Source: Adenanthera pavonina (lineage: Eukaryota > Streptophyta > Magnoliopsida > Fabales > Fabaceae). From it: a stretch of DNA of 64,000 nt. Below, one piece after another: positions 1-9,077 of this stretch. The position numbers were made by a program, and so were the translations under genes. The notes under the pieces were generated by a model. It had not been told where the DNA came from, made no database searches, and saw nothing but the letters and a program-made list of their open reading frames with translations. Position 1 is the first letter of the stretch; each line of letters opens with the position of its first letter. The stretch lies in assembly GCA_026686845.1 (NCBI GenBank), contig JAIVEN010000016.1:5225501-5289500 (forward strand), given 5' to 3'.

Positions 1-655
1 AGCTGAAATCCCTCCATATTTTCCCCTCCTGCTTTGAAGAAAGCCTTTGACATAGTTGGTTTATGATGCTTTCTCAACATCGCAACACGAACTCGCAGGT
101 TACAGCTCCTTCTTTGTCTAACATTGCAACTCGCAGTGCCACCTTTTTGTTTGGCATTGCATTGCTCTCTTGTTCAAAGTCAAAGTTGCATCTCTGTGTT
201 ACGTTGCTTTCTCTAGTGGTGCTCTCTGTGTTGTAATTCACTTTCCCAGCCTTCATCTCAGTGTTGAAGTCACAGGCTCACATCACAGCCACATTTTCCT
301 CTCTCTTTTGCTCGGTTCATTTCTCATTTACTTCTCTCTTTTACTTTATAGTTAATACTAAGTTCGATACTTCTTATTTTGTTGTGTTCTTTTGAATATT
401 CCAATATGTTATGAGTATTATTGTATTTGGTGTATTCTTAAGGCATTGACTTTGCTGCTAAAATATGATGGCATGCGCTATGTTCAGCATATAGTAGTAG
501 ATAAGAGGCATGTCCTGATTTCTGAGCTAGATTGCCATTGGGAGAATCACCTTTTTCTGATTTAAAAACCTAAATTTGCTTGGCCTAAAAAGCAGTTGCA
601 TTAATGATACCTTTTTAAGCTTCTTGTGATGATTTTTCATGGAATTTCTTGGTTG
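1..655. other. Left flank of the Sirevirus, no gene seen
   Basis: No convincing reading frame. The stretch is T- and C-rich, like a plant 5' untranslated region, and runs into the Sirevirus insertion site. Because a hAT transposase relic begins 270 bp beyond the other side of the insertion, this may be the 5' leader or first intron of that hAT element. That is inference; no hAT terminal repeat was found here. Confidence 0.4.
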
Positions 656-660
656 TTTTT
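656..660. repeat. Sirevirus target-site duplication, left copy
   Basis: TTTTT directly precedes the LTR end TGTTAGC. The matching copy is at 12796-12800, directly after the other LTR end CAACA. Five bases is the normal duplication for copia integrase. The sequence is low-complexity (the right flank has eight T), so taken alone it is weak; the two LTR ends fix it. Confidence 0.75.
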
Positions 661-2523
661 TGTTAGCAAGGCTGACTTCCCAAGAGGGGGGGTGAATTGG
701 GAAGATTGAAATTTTTCTGCACAAAGTGAAGTAAGTGAAGATATCACAGTATAATGAAAACAATGCGTAAAACAGAGCAAGCTGAAAAGTAAAGATAGGG
801 AGAAGAAGACTCAGTAATTTATCCTGGTTCGGTCCTTCCACTTGACCTACATCCAGTCCCCAAGACACCTCTTGGGATTTATCCACTATACAGCAAGAAT
901 TTCAATGGGCTTCTTGCAAAGGCCACAGTACATGAGTTTGCTCTGTTTCTGAGCTCTCTCTCAAACTCTCCAAGCACTTACACTGTGTGCTTCCCAATCC
1001 CCTTGTGAATATCCCTCACAAGTAAATCTATCTTCCAGATGAAGAGTAGATTGATTACAATGAAATAACTCTCTTGAAAGGAGTAGATATGAAAGTTTTG
1101 GTGCAAGTCTGGAAGTTAAGAGGGTAAAAGCTTTTGAGAAGAAAATTCAGCAGAGATTCAGTATATACAAGTTTGATTCGTTACTCATAACTTCAAGTGA
1201 TGTTGTATTTATAGATTTAGGTCTCAAATATCCGTTAGAGACTAAATCTATCCGTTGGAGAAGTTATTCAACGGTTACTCTGAAAAAACTATCCGTTTAC
1301 CAACCGCATTTAATGTTTCTGACATACTGAAATTCGAATTTCGGTTGGTCAACAGACGAATTTCGAAGGAATCGTAGATTAAAGCTTCCAACGTTACAGC
1401 ACGAAGTTCGTCTGGTCATAAAGTGAAGTTCGAATTTTGAAACTTACAAAACATTTTCACAATGTGACATACGAATTTTCAAGAAGAAAGTTTTTCGGTT
1501 AAGTATGAACAGTGTTTTCAATTTTCTACAGTGCCCTCGAAATTCGAATTTTGGATCCCCAAAATTCGTCTGTTCATTGAACTAAAAAGGGGCACAGTAG
1601 ATAACTTTCGTTGAAATTCGAATTTTGGAAAGGCAAAATTCGTCTGTCAGAGAAACTCTTTTCAGACTCATCTTGTCATTCGAATGTTGCAAGTTCTTAT
1701 CATTCGTATGTCAATGTTTCATTTAAATAGACTTAAGAACTTAGCTTCTGAAATTTGAATTTCAATGTTCAAAGTTCGTCTGTCAGAGAGCAGTTTTGAA
1801 ACTTAAATCACTTTTGATCTCAGATGAACTTTAACATAGTTACAGACGAATTTCTTCAGTTTTCTCAAATTTTGTTTTGCTTGAAATTCGAATTTTGAGA
1901 ACTCAAAGTTCGTCTGTTGTAAAGAAGCGTCTTTCAGACTTATATGAAAATTCGAATGTTGCCACTTCAAAATTCATCTGTCAGAGAGCATTTTTCAAAC
2001 TGAATTTCGTTTTGATTTCAGATGCACTTTATCATAGTTTCAGACGAATTTCTTTGATTTTTACAAACTTCATTTTACTTGAAATTCGAATTTTGAAAGT
2101 GTGAAGTTCGTCTGTTACAAAGGCCTCTTTTCAGACTAGATGAAAATTCGAATTTTGAACAACCAAAATTCGTCTGACAGAGAGCGGTCTCTTCAGACTT
2201 ATTCAGTTTTAGCTTGAAATTCGAATTTCCGAAGGCAAAGTTCGAATTTCTAACTTGACAGTTCAGTTTAAACTTTCAATCTTCGTCTATTTGAAGGTAT
2301 TTTTCAAATGTTCAAAGATTTAACATAAAATCAAAGTTTGAAAACATCTTTTCTTCAAATCAAAATCTTTTACCCAATTATATCAAAAACTAAAGATCCT
2401 ACAAAAGATCTAACAACATATACTCAGTTAATCTTCACTTGAACCAGCTTTGTTCTTCTTTGATATCTTCAATCCAAGCTCTTGGGTGTTGGTTTTAACA
2501 TCATCAAAACTCTTGATTCAACA
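661..2523 (-). repeat. 3' LTR of the Sirevirus
   Basis: 1863 bp, starting TGTTAGCAAGG and ending TTGATTCAACA on the plus strand, so both ends are TGTT/AACA. It carries a TATA-like box on the minus strand at 1205-1214, a terminal hairpin at about 674-703, and at least eleven TTCGAA sites alternating with CAGACGAA/TTCGTCTG between 1330 and 2300. Short open frames inside it are chance products of these repeats. Confidence 0.95.
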
Positions 2524-2537
2524 TTCTCCCCCTTTTT
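2524..2537 (-). other. Polypurine tract of the Sirevirus
   Basis: On the minus strand AAAAAGGGGGAGAA directly abuts the 3' LTR. This is the expected primer site for plus-strand DNA synthesis. Confidence 0.9.
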
Positions 2538-2590
2538 GATGATGACAAAATAACTTACAAACTGGATTAGTACTTGGGTTTGCTTTTACA

Positions 2591-2600
2591 AGCTCCCCCT
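2591..2600 (-). repeat. Second polypurine-like tract
   Basis: Minus strand AGGGGGAGCT lies 60 bp inside the element from the true PPT and is preceded by ATGTTG, resembling the PPT/LTR junction. Extra PPT copies are a reported Sirevirus trait; whether this one primes is unknown. Confidence 0.55.
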
Positions 2601-2779
2601 CAACATATGCATAAGATATCAACAGAATTAAGACACAAAACTTTGCAACAAGGAATTCATCCATTTAAACAAAAGTTACTTATACAGAGCTAAATAAGGC
2701 AAAGTTCAAACAACAGAGACAGTCCAATCAACAAATTCCAAACAACAAAACTAATACAAAGTACAACAAGAAATTTCAA

Positions 2780-4945
2780 TCAATTCTTCTTTGTCTTGAT
2801 CTTCTTGCTGTAGGATTTCCTTTTTCCTTTTCCAGATTGCTCAGCAGCAGTCTTTTCAGTTTGCTCAGTCTTTCCAGTTTGCCCAGACTTCTCCCCCTTT
2901 TTGGCATCATCAGGAAGGCCAACAAAGTCAGCCGGAGGAGGGATCTGAGAGACAGGAATAGCACGAAGGGGCACAGGAGCAAATGGAATTTCAGCTGGGG
3001 GATCAGTGCTTGGTTCCTCGTCAGAGACTTCCAGCAGCTCCTGCATTGCCTGTCTGGAAAGAGCTAGTTGAGCCCTTTGTTCTTCTGATAGCCCATAAGC
3101 AGCAAGAGAAGAGGAGGCTGGTTTAGCAGGAGGAAACATTTCTTCCAGCCTTTTCCTCTGAGCTTCCAGTAAAGCATTGTGAGCAATGGCAACATAGTCA
3201 GCAACAGGTACAATGCTTCTTTCTTCAGTGCTCACATCTTCTTGCATGGAGGAGCTTGAAATGGCTGCCACCAGTTTTTCAACTTGCTCAGATTCTTGAG
3301 TGGACAGAATTGATTCCTGAGCAACTTCCTGCATGGGCTCATGAGGACTTGTCTGCTGAAGTCCTTCTTCTTCTTCCAATCCATAGTCCAAGGGTGGACC
3401 AGGACTTGGTGTTCTCATTGCACCAGCACCATCATGGTCAGAGGAGGCAAACTCGAAGGGGCTTGGAGGCTCAGGAGTTGGAGATAGAGTAGGCTCAGGG
3501 ACACCAGGCTGAGGTGGAGCTGAAGTGGTAGGAATAGCATTCCTTATATCTTCATAAGCATCAGCCACCACCTTCATGTTCACAGCCAACTGATGGATCT
3601 GATCTTGTAGATGAGCAAATTTGGCATTTTGCTCATCTCTTATGCTGAGAATGAGTGTTGACAGACTGTCAAACAACTCAGTGACCTTTGTTGGCTTGGC
3701 CCGTGAGGAGGGAGTGACAGGAGGGTGAGTAGGCCTGGAGGGAGATGGGATTGGCTGAGAAGGCTGAGGTACAGATTTGCTAGGGGCCTCAGAGGTGCCT
3801 TCTTGTTGGAGGGAGTCATCAGCAGCAAAGAACAGATCTTCAGATTTCCCTGCTCCCTTTCCAACCCATCTGCCTTCATCTCGTTCAATACCCATCCTTT
3901 GCAGTTCCTCTTCTTTGAATGCCTCAGTGAGTTTCCCTTTCCCCTTTTCAATGTGTTGAATTCTAGCATGCTGCAGGATTCTTGAAATAATTGCAGCATA
4001 GGGGAGTGTGGAATCCTTCCTCTGATCCCTTGCTTTTATCATTCTCTGGAGGATGATATGACCCATGTTAATCAGCTTCCCACGAATGATAGCAGTCATC
4101 ACATGAGCCTCTGCCCTTGTTATCAAGTTGAAGCTGCCACCCTTGTTGAATATGATCCTGGACACTATATAGTGCAGGATTCTGACTTGTACACTTAGGT
4201 CTGTGGGCTTCAATAGATTTATAGTTGGCCTGTTTTCCCTTCTTCTGAACAAGGTGTCCAAGATAGTGCTCTCTTTGTAGTTCAGGAAGGATCCTCCTTC
4301 TTCATCCTCTGTGCTTACCTCATCCATGTATCCAGAGGCTGTAATGTCAATTTTCAGCCCATCTTGTCCTGGGATTTCCAGAACTTCATTGATTGTCTCA
4401 TCAGCAAGCCAGATGGTCCTAGATCTTAAAGTGACCTCCCATTTCCTTTTCTTGCTGTTATATTGAAGAGAGGCATACCAAGTCTTCACTACTTTATCAT
4501 CATATTTTTCAGCAATTTCCAACAGGTTTTTGTATCTTATCAACCATAATGCAGCATCAAAGTTGTTGGATATCAAAAATTGCTCCAAATTTACACAGTG
4601 AGGCTTGATTACCTTTTTGCTTGAAAACTTGGCAGAAAACTCTTCTTGAATCTTAGGAGTGCTCCAAAGTGGTAATGTGGTAAGTTCAAATTCTCCAGAT
4701 TGTGTAGAAGAGGAGGAAGCCACAGCAGCAGTTTCACCCGAAGGGACTGCAGATTTTGAAAAGGAGGGCCCAGTTTTCTAAGAATCTGCCTTGGAAGAAG
4801 ATTTCTGGCGTTTAGAAGGGGTAGCTTTACTGGGTTCGGCCTTTCTCTTGGATTTTTCTCCTTCTTTTCTAGCATATTGGGATTTAGCAGTTCTTTTTGG
4901 CCGAGTTCCAGCTTGTCCTGCTCCAGGGATCTTTACTCTCGCCAT
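2780..4945 (-). pseudogene. Sirevirus third ORF (env-like position), one internal stop
   Basis: The frame opens with ATG at 4945 and would be about 722 codons, but TAG at 4778-4780 interrupts it at codon 56. The open part downstream (to 2780) is otherwise continuous. The first 55 codons are basic (Lys/Arg-rich). Next comes a region whose pattern (KTWYASL, WLADETINEVL, then a Trp-poor helical stretch) resembles the domain annotated as putative plant transposon protein in other third-ORF products; that match is from memory. Then follow a short coiled coil (FAHLQDQIHQLAVN), a long Pro/Ser/Glu-rich low-complexity part and a basic Lys-rich C terminus. No convincing membrane segment is seen, so env-like describes position, not proven function. 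Confidence 0.8.
2889..2902 (-). repeat. Third polypurine tract copy, inside ORF3
   Basis: Minus strand AAAAAGGGGGAGAA, identical to the true PPT at 2524-2537, and preceded by a similar GATGATG context. It overlaps codons near the C terminus of ORF3. Confidence 0.7.
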
Positions 4946-5946
4946 TTTTCAGTGGAATGAAGCAGAATGTTGACAAGGAAGGGTTTATAGGATGCGAATG
5001 GAGGTTCAATTGGTGAAGAATGACGGTTTTTGGACAGGAGTTAAGAGAATTTAAGAAAGAATCAGAACGGAATCAGAGAGGTTACAGATAGGGCTGCGTC
5101 TGTTCTGAGGAAAACCGTAGTATTTAACGTGTGTAACCGTCTGACAGACGAATTTTGAGGGGTCAAAATTTGAACTTCGGGCAGTTACAAGTTAAACCGT
5201 TCAGCATAGCTTACTGACAGACGAATTTTCATCTTGAAAGTTCATCTGACAGTGGCTTGAAACAAGCAATACAAGGACAACAGACGAATTTTGTTCCAAC
5301 AAAGTTCGAATGTTGAATAGAGAAAGGCAGTTAACAATCAAACAATCAATCAATCAGACGAATTAAACAGGCAGAGCTGCATCTTTTAACAATTCAGCAT
5401 GTAGGACATGTTTCAACAGACGAATATTGAACTGAAAATTCGAATTTTCTAACTATGTAAAGATTGTCCAACATTCGCATGTTAGGAGATAAAAAAAAAA
5501 TTGTGCAGCAATGATGGACAGCCATAATATTGAAATTTCTGATTTTCAAAATTCGAACTTTCAAGTGTCAACAGACGAATTTCGAGGCATTACAGAGAAC
5601 TGTTCCAGGGCATAACATGCCAAAGTTCGTCTGTTAGTGAACTGAAATTCGAATGTTGACCATATTGACCATGTCAGAAGCACATTTTATTAGGCAAAAT
5701 CCGTTTAACATACATGTAAAATGCGAATTTCATCTTTAAAAACTTACAGAATGGATCCAAAACTTAGGATTTACATCATTCATTCCACTTTTTGGTTGTT
5801 CCATTCTGACGTGCTCCACTCTTCAAGTTTATTGCCATTGATTTTCACAGGGAGCACCTGCAGCTTAGATTAAACATACTCCGAAGCTCAAGTTAGAATT
5901 AATTCTGATACTGAAAATTTTAATGACAGAATTGCATGAAAACATC
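4946..5946. other. Spacer between pol and ORF3, rich in the LTR motif
   Basis: No reading frame. About ten copies of CAGACGAA or TTCGTCTG and TTCGAA occur between 5140 and 5720, the same words that fill the U3 part of the LTRs. It probably holds the leader of an ORF3 transcript or splice signals; no function is proven. Confidence 0.7.
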
Positions 5947-8900
5947 TTACAGTTCATTGGGGTTTACCATCCCCAATTCTCTCCTTATTTTACAAAGTCT
6001 GTCTTCTGGCAGAGGTTTTGTGAGTATATCAGCAAATTGATCCTCTGTTGGGATGTACTCCAATCTGACTTCTCCTTTCAGAACATGATCTCTTATGAAG
6101 TGATGCCTGACTTCAATATGCTTTGTTCTTGAGTGCATGACAGGATTCTTGGTGATATTTATGGCACTCTGGTTGTCACACATGATTGGTATCTCTTTTA
6201 TTTTGATCTCAAGATCTTCAAGCTGCTGTTTTATCCAGATGACTTGGGCACAACAGCTTCCAGCTGCAACATACTCAGCTTCTGCAGTAGATAAGGCTAC
6301 ACTGTTTTGCTTTTTGCTGAACCATGAAACTAGGGATCCTCCAAGGAACTGACAGGTTTCACTTGTACTTTTTCTGTCAGTTTTAGATCCTGCAAAATCA
6401 GCATCAGTGTATCCTTTGAGGTCTTCTCCATTGCCTTTTGGATACCAAAGACCCATTTGTGATGTTCCAATAAGATATCTAAAAATTCTTTTCACAGCTG
6501 TTGCATGGGATTCTTTGGGGCATGATTGGAACCTTGCACACATGCAGACACTGAACATAATGTCAGGTCTGCTGGCAGTTAGGTACAGCAGAGATCCAAT
6601 CATTCTCCTGTACTGAGTAATGTCAAACATCTTTCCATTCTCATCCATGTCTAGTTTGGTTGCAGTAGCCATAGGTGTTCCCATTGGCTTGGCATTCTCC
6701 ATCCCAAACTTCTTTAGCAGCTCCTTCAGATACTTGGATTGACTGAGAAAGATGCCATCATCAAGCTGTCTGATTTGCAGTCCAAGGAAGAAGTTGAGTT
6801 CACCCATCATGGACATCTCGAATTCTCCCTGCATTAACTCAGAAAATTTCTTGCATAGAGTTTCATTAGTAGCACCGAAAATAATATCATCAACATAGAT
6901 TTGAACAATCAGTAAATCTTTATTCTCTTTCTTAGTGAATAAAGTTGTGTCAACTTTGCCTCTATTAAACCCTTGTTCAGATAGAAAATTGCTCAACCTC
7001 TCATACCATGCTCTAGGGGCTTGTTTTAAACCATAAAGAGCTTTCTTCAGCTTGTAAACATGGTTTGGTTTAGTAGAAACTTCAAAACTAGGAGGTTGAT
7101 CTACATAAACTTCTTCCATGATATATCCATTTAAAAAGGCACTCTTTACATTCATTTGATATAGTAAAATATTTTTCATGCATGCATATGCTAGCAGTAT
7201 TCTTATAGCCTCTAGCCTGGCTACTGGTGCAAAGGTTTCTTCAAAATCAATACCTTCTTCCTGATTATACCCTTTAGCAACCAGTCTAGCCTTATTTCTT
7301 ATTATTGTTCCAGATTCATCCAGTTTATTTCTGAAAACCCATTTGGTACCTATAACAGGATGATTTTTGGGCCTGGGAACTAAATTCCAAACATGATTTC
7401 TTTCAAACTGATTTAATTCATCTTGCATAGCTAGAATCCAGTAATCATCAGTTAAGGCTTCCTCAGCACATTTAGGTTCAATTTGAGAAATAAAAGCGCA
7501 GTTGAGCATTTGATCCCTTAACTGTTTTCTGGTTTTAACTTTCTCTTGAACATTCCCTATTACTTGATCAACAGGGTGATTCCTTTGATATCTCCAAGCT
7601 CTAGGGAGTTCTTGAGTTGTTTCTTCAATATTTTCTTCATTAAACTCTTGCTCCTGGATATCTTCTTCTATATCAATAGATTCAGATATCTTTGGAGGTT
7701 CAGTTTTACTTTTGTCAGAAATTCCCAGTTTTTCAAAATTGATAGTTAGATCATCTTCATGTTTTGACACAGCTTCATTTTCAATGAAAACTACATGCAC
7801 TGATTCTTCTACTATATTTGATCTTTTATTATAAACTCTATAAGCCTTACTCCTACTTGAATAGCCCAAGAATATACCTTCATCGGATTTGGCATCAAAC
7901 TTACCCAGATTTTCTTTCCCATTGTTGTGAATGAAGCATTTGCACCCGAACACATGGAGGTGTGACAAATTTGGCTTTCTTCCTTTGTACAGCTCATAAG
8001 GGGTCTTCCCAAGGATTGGTCTGATGTAGGCTCTGTTTATGATGTAACTAGCTGTATTCACTGCATCAGCCCAGAACACTTGAGAGAGTTCCTTCTCATT
8101 TAGCATCGCTCTTGCCATTTCTCCAATGGTTCTGTTCTTCCTTTCCACCACTCCATTTTGTTGAGGAGTTCTTGGTGCTGAGAAGTTGTGGTCAATTCCA
8201 TGCTCATTGCAGTACTCCAGGAAGTATGCATTTTCAAATTCTCCTCCATGGTCTGACCTGATAGACACAATAGAAATACCTTTCTCATTTTGCACTTTCT
8301 TAGCTAAGGTTACAAATGCATCAAAGGTATCACTTTTAGAGGAAAGAAACAGTGTCCAAGTGAATCTAGAGTAATCATCTATAATTACAAGCACATACAG
8401 ATTACCACCAAGACTTTTCACTCTAGATGGTCCAATTAAGTCCATATGCAACAATTCAAGTGGTCTTGTTGTTGTTATTACATTTTTGGATTTGAAGGAT
8501 GCTTTGGTTTGTTTTCCTCTTAGGCATGCATCACATTCTTTATCCTTTTCAAAAGATATTTTAGGAAGACCAGTTACTAGCTCATTTTTAATCAGTTTAG
8601 ACAATTGATTCATGTTGACATGAGCTAATCTCCTATGCCATAGCCAACTATCATTATTCTGACTAATCAAACATACAGACTCCAAGGGAGGAAGTTCATC
8701 AAGGTCAATAGTGTAACAGTTACCATCCCTTTGAGCTTTGAGAATTACTTTGTGATCACTTTTTCTGATGACCAGGCAAAACTTTGAGTCAAACAGCACC
8801 CAGTTTCCTTTGTCACAAGTCTGACTCACGCTTAGCAAGTTGTGGTTGAGGCCAATCACAAACAGCATCTCTTCAATGGATGTTTCTGGATTTTTGCCCA

Positions 8901-9069
8901 CAATTCCAATACCAGTGATTTCGCCATATTGGTCACCTCCAAAGGTCACCTTTCCTCCTTTCTTGTCTCTAAGGGTGATGAACTTCTCCTTATCACCAGT
9001 CATGTGACTTGAGCAGGCACTGTCTATATACCATTTGTTGCTTTTCTTAGCTTTGAGACAGACCTGCAA
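5947..9069 (-). CDS. Sirevirus Pol polyprotein (protease, integrase, RT, RNase H)
   Basis: One frame of about 1040 residues without stops; the listed first codon is TTG, so translation must enter from gag by frameshift or splicing. Domains in order: aspartic protease with DSACSSH at 16-22; HHCC zinc region 146-182; integrase core with D210 (LLHMD), D273 (RSDHGG) and E309 (VVERKN); reverse transcriptase about 556-800 with YVDD at 725-728; RNase H in the last 150 residues (YTDADFAG, TAEAEY, CDNQSAI). The first RT catalytic Asp, in motif A, is replaced: residue 640 reads Asn (MNVKSAFLNG, codon 7150-7152). In copia elements this site is Asp, so RT is probably dead. It lies in the -1 frame relative to gag. 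Confidence 0.95.
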   Translation of the reverse strand: MQVCLKAKKSNKWYIDSACSSHMTGDKEKFITLRDKKGGKVTFGGDQYGEITGIGIVGKNPETSIEEMLFVIGLNHNLLSVSQTCDKGNWVLFDSKFCLVIRKSDHKVILKAQRDGNCYTIDLDELPPLESVCLISQNNDSWLWHRRLAHVNMNQLSKLIKNELVTGLPKISFEKDKECDACLRGKQTKASFKSKNVITTTRPLELLHMDLIGPSRVKSLGGNLYVLVIIDDYSRFTWTLFLSSKSDTFDAFVTLAKKVQNEKGISIVSIRSDHGGEFENAYFLEYCNEHGIDHNFSAPRTPQQNGVVERKNRTIGEMARAMLNEKELSQVFWADAVNTASYIINRAYIRPILGKTPYELYKGRKPNLSHLHVFGCKCFIHNNGKENLGKFDAKSDEGIFLGYSSRSKAYRVYNKRSNIVEESVHVVFIENEAVSKHEDDLTINFEKLGISDKSKTEPPKISESIDIEEDIQEQEFNEENIEETTQELPRAWRYQRNHPVDQVIGNVQEKVKTRKQLRDQMLNCAFISQIEPKCAEEALTDDYWILAMQDELNQFERNHVWNLVPRPKNHPVIGTKWVFRNKLDESGTIIRNKARLVAKGYNQEEGIDFEETFAPVARLEAIRILLAYACMKNILLYQMNVKSAFLNGYIMEEVYVDQPPSFEVSTKPNHVYKLKKALYGLKQAPRAWYERLSNFLSEQGFNRGKVDTTLFTKKENKDLLIVQIYVDDIIFGATNETLCKKFSELMQGEFEMSMMGELNFFLGLQIRQLDDGIFLSQSKYLKELLKKFGMENAKPMGTPMATATKLDMDENGKMFDITQYRRMIGSLLYLTASRPDIMFSVCMCARFQSCPKESHATAVKRIFRYLIGTSQMGLWYPKGNGEDLKGYTDADFAGSKTDRKSTSETCQFLGGSLVSWFSKKQNSVALSTAEAEYVAAGSCCAQVIWIKQQLEDLEIKIKEIPIMCDNQSAINITKNPVMHSRTKHIEVRHHFIRDHVLKGEVRLEYIPTEDQFADILTKPLPEDRLCKIRRELGMVNPNEL

Positions 9070-9077
9070 AACAAAGT

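Noticed and set aside
1877..2104. Short frames repeated in both LTRs (also at 12149-12376, 527-886 and 10784-11158)
   Set aside because: They occur twice only because LTRs are duplicated and consist of the repeated motif array; no protein pattern.
2780..4945. True viral envelope gene in ORF3
   Set aside because: No signal peptide, glycoprotein-like Cys pattern or membrane segment could be seen; only its position is env-like.
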